Shown here in pieces: positions 1 through 10,170 of a DNA stretch of 64,000 nucleotides; the first letter of the stretch is position 1, and the number at the start of each line of letters is the position of its first letter. The DNA lies in the NCBI RefSeq assembly GCF_022201045.2, contig NC_068563.1:26075001-26139000 (forward strand), given 5' to 3'. The notes under the pieces are model-generated. The model was not told the DNA's origin. It worked only from the letters and a program-made list of their open reading frames with translations, and ran no database searches. Source of the DNA: Citrus sinensis (taxonomy: Eukaryota > Streptophyta > Magnoliopsida > Sapindales > Rutaceae). The position numbers and the translations under genes were made by a program.

Positions 1-309
1 CCAGTGCATATCAAAACTTTGATATCAAAATAATAATAATAAAAAAAAACAATACAGGAAAACAACCGTATTTAACTCAAAACAATCCTCAAAATTTATA
101 AAATTTTAACTGCTTACTCAATGCCTTTGGTCTTTGCTGCCTAAGACACTCAAAACAAAAACAAAAACAAAGCACCAAACTTTTAATCCAAACTAGATTG
201 TAGGTAATAACTAAATAATTAAAACTCATTGTTTTAATCCGAACCAGATTCCCTCGACTGGATCCAATTACAAACCAATCTCTGCAGCAGCGGCGGCAGC
301 TACAGTTTC

Positions 310-391
310 GGCGAGGGTGTGGACGTTAGGGATTCTCAGCGGCAACAGCTAGAGCGTCGGCGTGGGTGTGGACGTTGGCGATTCTCAGCGG
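310..391. repeat. Imperfect ~49-bp tandem duplication
   Basis: A 33-bp block at 310-342 (GTGTGGACGTTAGGGATTCT core) is repeated with few changes at 359-391, with related GC-rich sequence between. It looks like a local duplication. Confidence 0.6.
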
Positions 392-436
392 CTGCAGCGG
401 TTGCAGCGTGGGCGTGGGCTTGTGCAATTGAATGTG

Positions 437-440
<4 letters not shown>

Positions 441-469
<29 letters not shown>
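441..469. repeat. TC/GA microsatellite
   Basis: An uninterrupted run of about fourteen TC dinucleotides. Such tracts are common in plant 5' UTRs and promoters, but no gene start is identified beside it. Confidence 0.9.
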
Positions 470-472
<3 letters not shown>

Positions 473-842
473 ACGATAGAGAAGGAGAAGTGAAGTAAGA
501 AAAGGGCATTAGGGATTGGTCCACGTATATTTAATCATTTATTTATTTTTATTTTTATTTTTTTATTAATGTATATATATTTATTTATATATGTATAAAT
601 AAATAATTTTTGAACAAATATATAAAAATAAATAAAAGAAATATTTTTTAATGTATAATATATATATATATATATAAATATATATAAGTAATAAAATATT
701 TGAATAATTATTCAATATATTACTCTATTTATTATTTCAAATCAAAATTTATTAATATAATAATTATTAATTTATTATTAATAATAATAATCGAATAAGA
801 ATATATTATTATGTAATAGAATATGGGGAAATGGCAAAAAAT

Positions 843-914
843 TGCGTCCAATAGGATTTGAACCTATACCAAAGGTTTAGAAGACCTCTGTCCTATCCAT
901 TAGACAATGGACGC
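843..914 (-). tRNA. trnR-UCU: tRNA-Arg (anticodon UCU), plastid type
   Basis: Read on the minus strand this is a complete 72-nt cloverleaf. A seven-base acceptor stem GCGTCCA pairs with TGGACGC and is followed by discriminator A. The anticodon loop is CTTCTAA (anticodon TCT), and the T arm carries GGTTCAAATCC. From memory it matches the plastid trnR-UCU gene, not the nuclear tRNA-Arg(UCU), so it probably sits in a plastid-to-nucleus insertion. No CCA is encoded. How far plastid homology extends on either side cannot be judged by eye. Whether nuclear Pol III transcribes it is unknown. Confidence 0.9.
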
Positions 915-1640
915 CTTTCATTCCCATTCCTAATTTTTTTTTTTTATTTATTTATTTATTTTTTTTTTTCGCATTTTTCTTTCCTATCTCTTCTTCGGAA
1001 AGCATAAAGAATATAGATCTTATGTGAAATTATATTTTCATTTCAAGTTAAAATGATAATTAATTTTAAAACCAAATTTAACTATATTATATAGCTCACA
1101 ATTTTACCTATATATTGTATCAACTTTATGGGTCAATTTTAATTTTAACATTTAAAAGATATATAATATTATAAACTACCTCATAATTTTAATCATAACA
1201 TATGCAAGTATTCTAACTTTGAACTAAAACGAGCTGTCTATCATTCAATCACTATATTGTAATTAAAAAGCGTGCTATTTGTTACTTGTACTTAAAAGTC
1301 TCTTAACACGAGTAGTCATAAGGCTCTCATCAAAGTATATTTTTAAGTTTTTTAAATAATAATAATAATAAGTCAATTTACTTAATTTTACAAAAAAATT
1401 ATCAGTTTTTCTAGTGAATATGAACTTATTATTATTATTCCCGCAAGAATTAACAACTAACACATTTTAATTTTCTTAATTTTTCAATAATATTAATAAT
1501 TTTTTATTATTACAATGAAAATTATATTACTTAGTAATTAATAAAAAAATTAATCGTGATCACTAATTCAAATAATTGAAAATGCACTCTAAATTTATGA
1601 AATTGTTTAATTTACTTGATTTAGATGAAACAATAATTTT
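915..1640. other. AT-rich intergenic, no gene seen
   Basis: AT-rich sequence with short A, T and TAA runs. It shows no similarity to the kinase exons that would be expected downstream of gene A, so the 3' part of that gene is missing and was not merely split by the adjacent transposon. Confidence 0.6.
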
Positions 1641-2580
1641 GCTGCAAAAATGAGTATTGGTGACAAAATTATTGGCGCTAAATATTTTTTTATATTTTAG
1701 ATTGGCGCTAAATATTTTTTTATATTTTAGATTAAGGCGCCACTATATTTGTTCCCGCTAAAATATTGGCGCGTTGTAAAATATCTTTAGCGACGACAGT
1801 GGGTTTTCGTAGCGAAAACCCACTTTTGGCCACGAAAACAAGTTGTCGCTAAAGTTATCTTTTAGCGACAAATAGTGTCGTCGCTAAAGGCTTCATTTTT
1901 AATTGCTAAATCCCGTCTACAGCGACGAAAGAAATTGTCGCCGCCAAAAAGTATCTTTTGCCACGGAAATAATTTTGTCGCAAAAACAAGCTTTTGGCGA
2001 CGACAAAAACAATCCTTTAGCGACGCAATATATTTTCGTCGCTAAAAAGAACTTTCGGCCACGACATTGATGTTGTCGCTAAAGCTATCATTTAGCGACG
2101 AAGAGAATTCGTCGCAAAAAGATTTTTTTGGCGACGAATTATGAATCATCGTGAAAGACACTTTTAGCGACGCCACATGTTGTTGCTAAAAGTATTTATT
2201 GCGACCAATTTATTTTCGTCGCCATACATATCTATAGCAAGGAAAAATTCCATCACTATATGTTGACCATTAGTCGCTGAATATGTTCTTTTGGTGACGA
2301 AAAAATGTAGTCGCCAAATATTAAAATTTCGTCGCTAAATATATGCGCGCCAACATGGTTTTTACCGCCAAAATTTTTTGGCGACGAAAACAAATGTTGG
2401 TCGCAATATCGGACATATAGCGATGATTTTACGTCGTCGCTAAAAGTAATAAATAAATTTCTCTTTTCCCTCCTAACTTTTGCGACGAAACTATATTTTC
2501 CTCGCGAAAAGTGACTTTTGGCGATGAAATGTTTGTCGTCGCTAAAAGTTTCGTCGCTAAAGACTGAATTTCTTGTAGTA
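1641..2580. mobile_element. Non-autonomous DNA transposon rich in GCGACGA palindromes
   Basis: The interval is packed with short inverted motifs, TTTAGCGACGA and TCGTCGCTAAA, repeated many times on both strands. This is the pattern of subterminal repeats in plant CACTA-like and related DNA transposons. The right end reads GAATTTCTTGTAGT, the reverse complement of a CACTA-type terminus (ACTACAAGAAATTC). It abuts exon 6 of kinase pseudogene A at 2581. The left end is not clear; 1641 is where the motif density begins. No transposase is visible. Confidence 0.65.
1671..1730. repeat. Perfect 30-bp tandem duplication
   Basis: The 30 bases at 1671-1700 (starting ATTGGCGCTAAATATT) are repeated exactly at 1701-1730, near the left edge of the palindrome-rich element. 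Confidence 0.95.
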
Positions 2581-3387
2581 GACGCCTCTTCCAACATATT
2601 CAGGAGGAATATAGCCTCTGTAGTATCGAGTAATTACAAATGTTACTAAAACTATTTGACGTAAAAGATTAAGTTGATTGGTAAAGGTTCAACAATAATA
2701 TTAAAGACAAGTCGGAAAAAAATAGACAAATATATATTTACTGTGTTCCAACAATTCGATTTGTATTTGCTTCAAGATCATCTTTCGCAAAATTCTAGCC
2801 AAGCCAAAATCTGATATTTTAGGTTTCAAATCTTCATCCAACAAAATATTACTAACTTTTAAGTCTCGATGAATAATTGTTAATCTAAAATATTCTTGGA
2901 GATAGAGAAGCCCCTGAATTATTCCTTTAATGATATGAACACGTTTTTTGCAATCCAAAATAAGCATTCGGATGGGATCTACATCAAATATAATTATAGT
3001 CGGACGGCCAGTACCATTAGCATTTGGAGATGAGAAATGCAAATAGAGGCACATAAATTAGAAGTTCAGTAGTTAAGCACGTACCAAAAAGGAAATAGTC
3101 CAAGCTTCGTTTTGGCATATACTCATAGATGAGCATATATTCCTGCGTCTCAATGCAAAAACCAACTCTGATAAGATTTAAGTGTTGAAGCTTTGCAGTA
3201 AGCATAACCTCATTCTTGAACTCCTCAAATCCTTGTGTGGATTTCTTTGAGAGTTTCTTCACTGCTATTATTTGTCCATCAGGTAACACACCCTGCAAAC
3301 ACCCCCCAAAATATTATTTTAAAAAAAATTTGTGTTCACACGCGCGCGTGTGTACACACATGTAGCTTGCACTAATTAATTAATATA

Positions 3388-6300
3388 CCACCACAACAGA
3401 AATGGCTTTTTGCAACAAAAAGATTTTGTTGCCTAAAGTGGCAATTTTGTTGCCATAGGTTATTGCTACAAAAACAAGCTTGTCGGCCCAGTCGTCGGTC
3501 TAGCACTGTCGCCCTCTATGTTTAATAACATATCAAAGCATTTCTAGCCTCAAACTTTCTTTCACAACAAAACAGATTCGTTGTGAAGAAGTCTTCAACT
3601 TGTTTAGAAAATAATTTGGCAACAAACTTTTTTGTTGCGCTAAACAATTTTACGCAACAAAATTATTTTGTTTCTATATAGTTATTTACTACAAAACTAA
3701 TTTGCTGCTAAGAAATAAAGTACATTTCATAAAAAAAACGCGTACCAACAAAGGTGTTTGTTAGCTAAGATCATTTTAGGCAACAAAACTACTTTATTTC
3801 TTTATGTTGAATATTTTACAAATTTGCAATAAATATTTAAATATTTTTAGAAACAAATCAATTTTGTCGTTAAAAAATACTACAATTTTTTTTTAATAAT
3901 ATCATGGTATAAAAGGAAGCAAACCAAGTTCGTTGGGCAAGATACCAATTTTTTTCCCCACCAATCCACCATGACAATAATAAACTAGAAATATATGTTG
4001 AGAAATCTAACAAAAAAAATCATTAATGTCATTGAACTAATTTAAAAGTTAAAGGCCCATTCAGTATCCAAGCTATATATATATATATATACAAAAATGA
4101 CTTTAAGATCAAGTGATGACCAATTCAAAATACTAACAAGTTCAAGATACTCTAAGGACATCATTGAAATGAGTAATCATTGAGTAGCTGAATCTGTAAA
4201 GTGAAAAGCGGATCCTTGAGAAGAAAAAAATTGCTGCATCATACCCTCAAATTGGGACAATCCGGACTCCAATTGATCAATAGTCTTCTTTTGCTCTTAA
4301 AGCTCAACATCTTGTGAATCCAATCTACTTTGTTGTGAATATATAATACCATGCAATCTGTCAGCCTCAGAAGTATCAACACCATGGTTTGAAGTTGGGC
4401 GTGGTCTGTTGCCAAGTCCTCGAAAATAGCCTGATTTCTTTCCAAGTACTTCAATTCATATTTCCCTTTGAGTTAATGGTTTTGCTTCTTCAGGATCGGT
4501 TTGTTTCTGTTGTTGTATCTCTACCATTTGGTCCTGTACATAAAGCTTCGTTAGTAAATGAAGGAAAAAAAAAAGAATGTTATTAATTAAACAGTTGAAA
4601 TTTAATCCATTGGTCATGGAATTAATTTGTATTAAGGCATAAGTGTGCCACCTCATTCACCCAACCTTTTGTCTTGCTGAAATGAGTGACGTGAAATAAT
4701 TCTATTAATAACAATCACTTGTATTCTTCACAATATCTTATACGCATTTATCAAAAATAAGTTTTTGTCTTGGCTGACAATTCCAAGTAGCCCTTTATAT
4801 GTTCTGGTATGTATAGTCCAAACAAACAAATGAGAAGATTTATCAAAATTTTTGAAATATATTTTAAGACTAACAGGATTGTGAATAAACACCAACAAGA
4901 GCATCAAAGGAACAAGAAAGAAACATCACCAGCATTAAGAAGTCTCCATGCATCTTTTCCTCTGCTTCAATAGCTTTATTAAGAATTCCACCTGATGTTG
5001 CACTAGTGAAAAAATTATATTAAATGAATAAATAATTGGAAACTTCAAAGTCTGCAGTTAACTAAATTACTAATGACGATTAAGAGATTCACTCCGCAAA
5101 TTATTCAAGAAACTTTTGCAGATAATATTAATTAGATTTTGCAGCAATTTTTCAATATTCTTTTCATTCTCATTGAAGGATCAAGCATTACGAGCCAAAA
5201 TGCAAACACAGGGCATTACTTGAGTAGCAACTTAATCAATTGTCACAAGTTGTACAAGACTTTTCAATCCAAAAGAAGGCTGAATTGTAGAATAAAATGT
5301 AATCCTATCATTAAAAGCCCAAACGAACATTATTAACTAGATTTATAAATTTCTTGAATCCTAAAACGAAAAAGTTCATTCGTATAAAGCTATCAGTTCC
5401 GGCCTCACTGTTCTACTCATCCCCGACTCGCTCAATTTAGCCGATTAATAAAGCAGCTCAAGAAATGTTTCTAAAATTTAATAAATGAGAAAATTCTATA
5501 ATGAATTATTGTAATACTGAAACACAAGATTACCCAGAAATGTAATAGAACCTTTAACAAACACATGGAATGCAAAACCCATATGTAAAAAATATATCAT
5601 TAATGCAAGAGTCGGAACAACATCCTATACTATATATAGATTTATAATCACAAATCGAGTAAGAGAAACAATCAAACAAAACAATAATGCAAAAATAAAA
5701 ATAAAAATGAAACCCACAAAAAAAAAATCATACTTAGGGTTTAAAAGAGATGAGAACTTTGAAGCTCGTGTCGAAGATAGTTGAGATAACGGCGAAGCTC
5801 ACCATCACTTGCTAGAAATCGCTGAGAAATAGGTAAAGCTTGCTTGCGAATGAGTGTGGCTTTCAGGGATTCTTGATGGCTAGGATTTCAGTTGTCATCG
5901 ACAGGTAAGGTTTTGGTTTCGATTTAGGACTGAATTTGAATCCGCTGTGGCAAAGAAAGACTGCAGCGGGTCAGCGGCGAGCCAACGACAGTGAGGGTTG
6001 TCATTGTCAGTGAGGAGCGAGCTACATTCGAGAGAGAGAAGTTTTAGAGTAATGAGTGAGTGTGGCCTTAACACTTGGGGAAAAAAGAGGTTGAAATACT
6101 AATAAAGGTGTGAAACAACGTCGTTTCACTTCTTTCTTTAGTGCAACAATTTGCTATTATCAATATTGGAAAATTTAATATTTTTGTTAACCTTTGCGCA
6201 ACAAAATTAATCTCTTTGCAAAAAAACTCTGAGATCACAAAACAAATTTTCTCGCTAATCACAACTTTTTGCAATATTTCATTTGTTGCAACTGATTCAA

Positions 6301-6579
6301 GTGTTTGTTGTGGAAAAACTTGAGCAACGAAACGGATTTTGCTTTCATTAAGCTTGTTAGGCAACAAGAACACTTTTGTTGCCAAACATAGCGTAGGGCA
6401 AGAAAATATTTTGTTGCCATATATTCTAATTTTCTTGCCTATTCCACATCATTAAGAAGAACAAAATCTGTTTAGCTATAACGATAAAGACTAATTTTTG
6501 TTGCAAGATATTAATTTTAGCAATAAAGTAAGTTTTGTTGCAATAGAATTTGTAGCCAATAGTATATTTTCTTGTGGTG
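3388..6579. mobile_element. CACTA-like transposon in intron 3 of gene A
   Basis: The ends are inverted: CCACCACAACAG at 3388 and CTTGTGGTG at 6571-6579. They are flanked by the three-base duplication ATA (3385-3387 and 6580-6582), as CACTA elements make. Intron 3 of paralogue E is only 120 bp and runs continuously across the equivalent point, so the 3192-bp block is an insertion. Subterminal regions 3400-3900 and 6130-6560 are dense in GCAACAAAA and TTTTGTTGC motifs on both strands. The inside is degenerate, with one recognisable transposase-like remnant. Confidence 0.8.
4239..4656 (-). pseudogene. En/Spm-type transposase tail, degenerate
   Basis: Two overlapping minus-strand frames. One contains QTDPEEAKPLTQREI preceded by QMVEIQQQK, resembling the MVELQ...PLTEEEI segment near the C-terminus of plant Ptta/En/Spm transposases. 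The other continues KYLERNQAIFEDLATDHAQL, a short coiled-coil-like stretch. Stops and frame changes mean no complete transposase is encoded. The assignment rests on remembered family patterns and is tentative, but it agrees with the element's CACTA-like ends. Confidence 0.4.
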
Positions 6580-8264
6580 ATATAGGCTGAGAGATAACCA
6601 AGCTACCGATACATAACCTTGTAAACAGGACCATATCCACCCTCCCCGAGCTTATTTTCAATTGAAAATCTATCCGTGACCACCTCAATATCAGCCAAGC
6701 TATATTCTTTGAGATCAGGATCAGTGCGGTCAAAATCTCCAGCATTTGCTTGACTATTTGCGCTGTCCTTTGATGCTTTGGCTGAGTCAATTACGGTCCA
6801 ATTAATATCAACCAAGAGAAAGAAAGCTAATTTAAGTAAATTCCCCACTTCATCTGTGTTAAATGTAATAGAAGTAAAAATATTCCTAATCCCGTGTAGA
6901 AGAAGTTACCTTTTAATTTGAGGGTTTTCATCCAGCAGCAGTAATACAGCAAAAAGCCTATTAGAAGAAGACAAGCTGCAATTATAGGCAAAACAATTGC
7001 CCATAATAGCCGCTTATTTTGCCGATTCTTATTATCCTCTTCAGCTAAAAAGTCAAATCACGTTGTGTTAGTTAACCATTGATGGTCAAATAAAGATGTT
7101 AATTGAAGTCATTATGCAGAGAAGTGATCGAATGGGTAGCAGGCAGTGAGTGATGCTTTTCATTTGCTTACCTGCAGCTCGAGAAAGCATCCAATAATGA
7201 TCATAAGAAACTTCCCACATATAGTAACCACGTAGCTTCTTCTCCTTGGCATATGAAACCTTCACTCTAACGGCCTCGACATCATCAAAACCAAACCAAA
7301 TCTTCCCAATCGAGCAGTAATTCACCACATAAGTTGAATTGTACATTAGTTGAACATGAGGACCATAGTTCTTGATGTGATTCTTGATTTCCTTATAAGT
7401 CACAAGGCCATTATCACGCAAAGCTGGTCCTGTTGCTGCTGCGCCAATGCCATTGTCCTCAGGTTTCACAAGCGTCCATGCATAGCCATAGAAAGGCAAA
7501 CCGACAACCAATTTATCAGCCGATAACCCGTCCTCAATCCATTGCGTGATTCTGTATTCAGTATTAGAGATACTATTTGGATCATATAGCGCCGCTTGAG
7601 CGCTAGTAAAATTTGTCCTCATAGGTTTTGAGTATCCAGCAGTCATAACACGAACCCAATTCAAGTATTGTCTTATCGAGTCGACTGGATAAGCTGCTTC
7701 TGTTGAGAGTGGTGAATATGCGACCATTGCCGTCAAAATCAACTGTGATTGGCTCGAGTTATTTCTTGCTTCTAAATCTATGGTAGCTCGCCACTCTTTA
7801 AAGAGAATGCCAATATTGTACTTATCCCAGCTTGTGTTTGCCCAAGACCAAGACAGATCTAAGCCTTGAAAGCCACAAAGCCTTGCTATTTTTATTGAGG
7901 AGTCAATAAAGTATTTCCTAGAAGAAGGATTGCCCGCCATGGAAGAATAAGTTGAATAGTTTGGATTATTTCCTCCTCCGATGGAAAGAAGTGTAGTGAT
8001 TGCTGGGTTCTTTATTTTGACTGTGTCTGTGAAGTTGGAGAATTGTTTTTCATTAGAAGGTGATAAAGAAAGCTCATAGGAAGTTGAGTTGACATCAGCG
8101 AAACCACACATAAGGTGAGTGAAAAGAGCAGAATTTACATCTGAAACGGAGAACCCGTTGCCTGAATACCAGTAACCAGCTCTGATTAAAGTTTGTGCTC
8201 TTGCAGGAAATGATTCTGAAAATATAAAAATGTGGAGGACAAGAATGATAATTTTGGATGCCAT

Positions 8265-10170
8265 TGTGGGAACCTAGCTGCTTTGAGGCATACCTAGTAT
8301 GTGATTACATATATATGTACCCGATACCAATTAAGATTAGTTATTGGATTATAATACAAACTTGAGGCAACTTTCAACTTATGAGCGTAGCTCATAAGTC
8401 TTTATACGATATCAAAGTCAAGTTATGAATGAGTGACTCTATACTATCTTTCAATTTAATAAGGAGAAAGGTAAAACATCAGCCTACACGTGACAGAGTG
8501 ATAGAGAAAAAATATCACATTGGCTAAGATTAATTACTAAGTTAATAATATAAGTTTAAGACAACACTCAACTCAATAACAAGCTGTAATTTAATAAAGT
8601 TAGGTCAACTCGATATTTTATATATTACGTCATGAGTGAGTAGGAGTTTAAGCTACAAATTGCACTCGTGAGTGAGGACAAATTTGATTTTCGCAAGATT
8701 TTGCGTTTTGTACACGTTGATCATGGACTGAATCAAGCTAGAAAATATTTTCACAAGATTTTTCCTTCAAATTGCATGGATGGAACCATAGAGGAATACA
8801 TCAAAAAGTTTGTCTTCTTGCCATGATGTTAAGTGATAAGATTGAAGTGCTTAAATTAAGCTATGACCTTTAACCTCCACTTAGCTTGACTTCTGAAGCT
8901 GAACACTCGTTCTTTTGTATTGACTTTGTTGATATTTAAATGACCTCGCTGTCTTGGATGTGTTTCTGAAGCAATGTCAAGATCTATGAGTAGATTTTTT
9001 TTAGGTAAGAAAAAGAAAGTCTGTCGTTAGGAAAATATCCTGACAAGGGGATGCTGAGAGGGGAAAAAAAAGGAAATCATACACTTAGTTACTTCCTGAT
9101 GATAAGATTCAGTAGTATTGTAATTTTAATAGAAAATTAATACCCCTTTACCTTTTTCCCTGTGTTATTTAATTTTCGATCAAGACCACCATCGCATTTG
9201 AGTATAAACGCCTATACGAATGTACGTTTTACTCGATGTTTACATAGAAACAAGTGGCACGCAGATGATTTGCCACTCTAGTACCACTCTCGTATACTTG
9301 GTGGGATTCGACTTCACCAAATTTGTAGCATATATTTTACTTTAATGAGAAAATCAAATAATGTCCTTTTTCTACATACTTTTTTTTTTTTTTGGTTTTG
9401 ACCACGAGGTATCCTGGGGAGGCCCCAACTATAGGAGACACCTTTAAGCCCGTACCACAACCCAGACTAGAAGTCCCTACTCGAACCGAGAGGCACAGGT
9501 TCTCCCAACAAAGGCGACTTTCCTACGACTCGAACTGGGGAGCAAACCCAGTCAAGCCACTTAAGGGGACTCTATTGCCAGTGGAGCCAACACTTTGTTG
9601 GTTCTACATACTTTCTTAAAATGTATGGAGTGAGTAAAATACAAGTTGATTTTTTACCCCTTTGACTCCTCCAAAATTAAAACTCAATTTAGTGGTCAGT
9701 TAAATAATGCCACTTGAAAATCATTCAAACAAATATCATAAAAACTATAATTTTACGAAGTCAAAGTTTCACTGATTTTTGAATTATAGAATGTGCTATC
9801 ATTTCCTAGCCATAATTTGTTTAATTCCATTAATTTACAGTCATTTTTATTTTATTTAATTAATTAAAGTGAATTTATTTTGTATAAGTTCTATAACTGA
9901 ATTGCACTGAACAGTCTGAACTTTTTATAATTTTTTTTTTCACGCTTGCATGTTTAACAGTTCAGCATTAATATTGATAGCACATAGTATATCTATAGGA
10001 TTATAGAGAGATTGATTTCGAGTTGCTACAAGCTTTTTAGGATTGCATGCGCAAGGGTTTAAAAACAAAGGGTGCACTTAATTACACCAAACGAGGGTGT
10101 ATTTTTATGATGAAATAAAAACTACGTGCAGGGTTGTAAAAGTGGCTCCATAATTAGCGTACATTAACAT
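8265..10170. other. A-B spacer: promoter of gene A and 3' flank of gene B
   Basis: AT-rich spacer without a gene. It is homologous in order and orientation to the C-D spacer (42549-46809) and the E-F spacer (52984-56682), apart from insertions in those copies. Because it lacks their MULE, TRIM and Harbinger elements, it supplies empty-site sequences for them, for example 8587-8612 and 9079-9100. It carries its own SINE. Confidence 0.75.
9383..9601 (-). mobile_element. tRNA-derived SINE
   Basis: Read on the minus strand, the element starts CCAACAAAGTGTTGGCTCCA. It has an A-box-like TGGCTTGACTGG and a B-box-like AGTTCGAGTCG about 35 bases apart, and ends in a poly-A run (the T tract at 9381-9393). 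A 13-bp direct repeat, TTCTACATACTTT, flanks it at 9370-9382 and 9602-9614, the expected L1-type target duplication. The homologous spacers at 46240-46265 and 56150-56170 lack the element. The 75-codon open frame on the other strand is not a gene. Confidence 0.8.

Larger units (their letters stand above)
1..842. other. Intergenic, GC-rich patch then AT-rich spacer
   Basis: No gene is supported here. Positions 290-420 are a GC-rich patch, followed by a TC microsatellite and then about 300 bases of almost pure A/T from 535 to 830. The GC patch could be the 5' end of a gene or element lying mainly outside the window, but I see no convincing reading frame. Confidence 0.5.
2581..8264 (-). pseudogene. 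A-type chitinase-like receptor kinase, broken (gene A)
   Basis: Seven-exon layout as in gene E, minus strand. Exon 1 is 7172-8264 (signal peptide, GH18 domain), exon 2 is 6910-7044 (linker and membrane helix), exon 3 is 6618-6781 or 6793 ([10 protein letters not shown] loop), exon 4 is 3085-3292 (AVKK lysine), exon 5 is 2742-2978 (HRD and DFG motifs), and exon 6 survives only as 2581-2617. Defects: a one-base deletion after DFGLARI in exon 5 shifts the frame; exon 6 is cut by a transposon and exon 7 is absent; the exon 3 acceptor AG has become CG, though an in-frame AG lies 12 bases on; intron 3 holds a 3.2 kb transposon. The GH18 exon is open, and the catalytic motif DxDxE reads D136-L-S-W-S140. 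It is 93% or more alike by eye to gene E in exon 1. A truncated soluble or membrane-anchored ectodomain could still be made. Confidence 0.88.

Noticed and set aside
7086..8264. A stand-alone secreted chitinase ending at 7086
   Set aside because: The frame runs past a splice donor at 7171. Homology with gene E shows exon 1 ends there and leads to a membrane exon, and the active-site glutamate is missing.
9392..9619. 75-codon plus-strand open frame
   Set aside because: It lies entirely within the SINE and on its non-transcribed strand.
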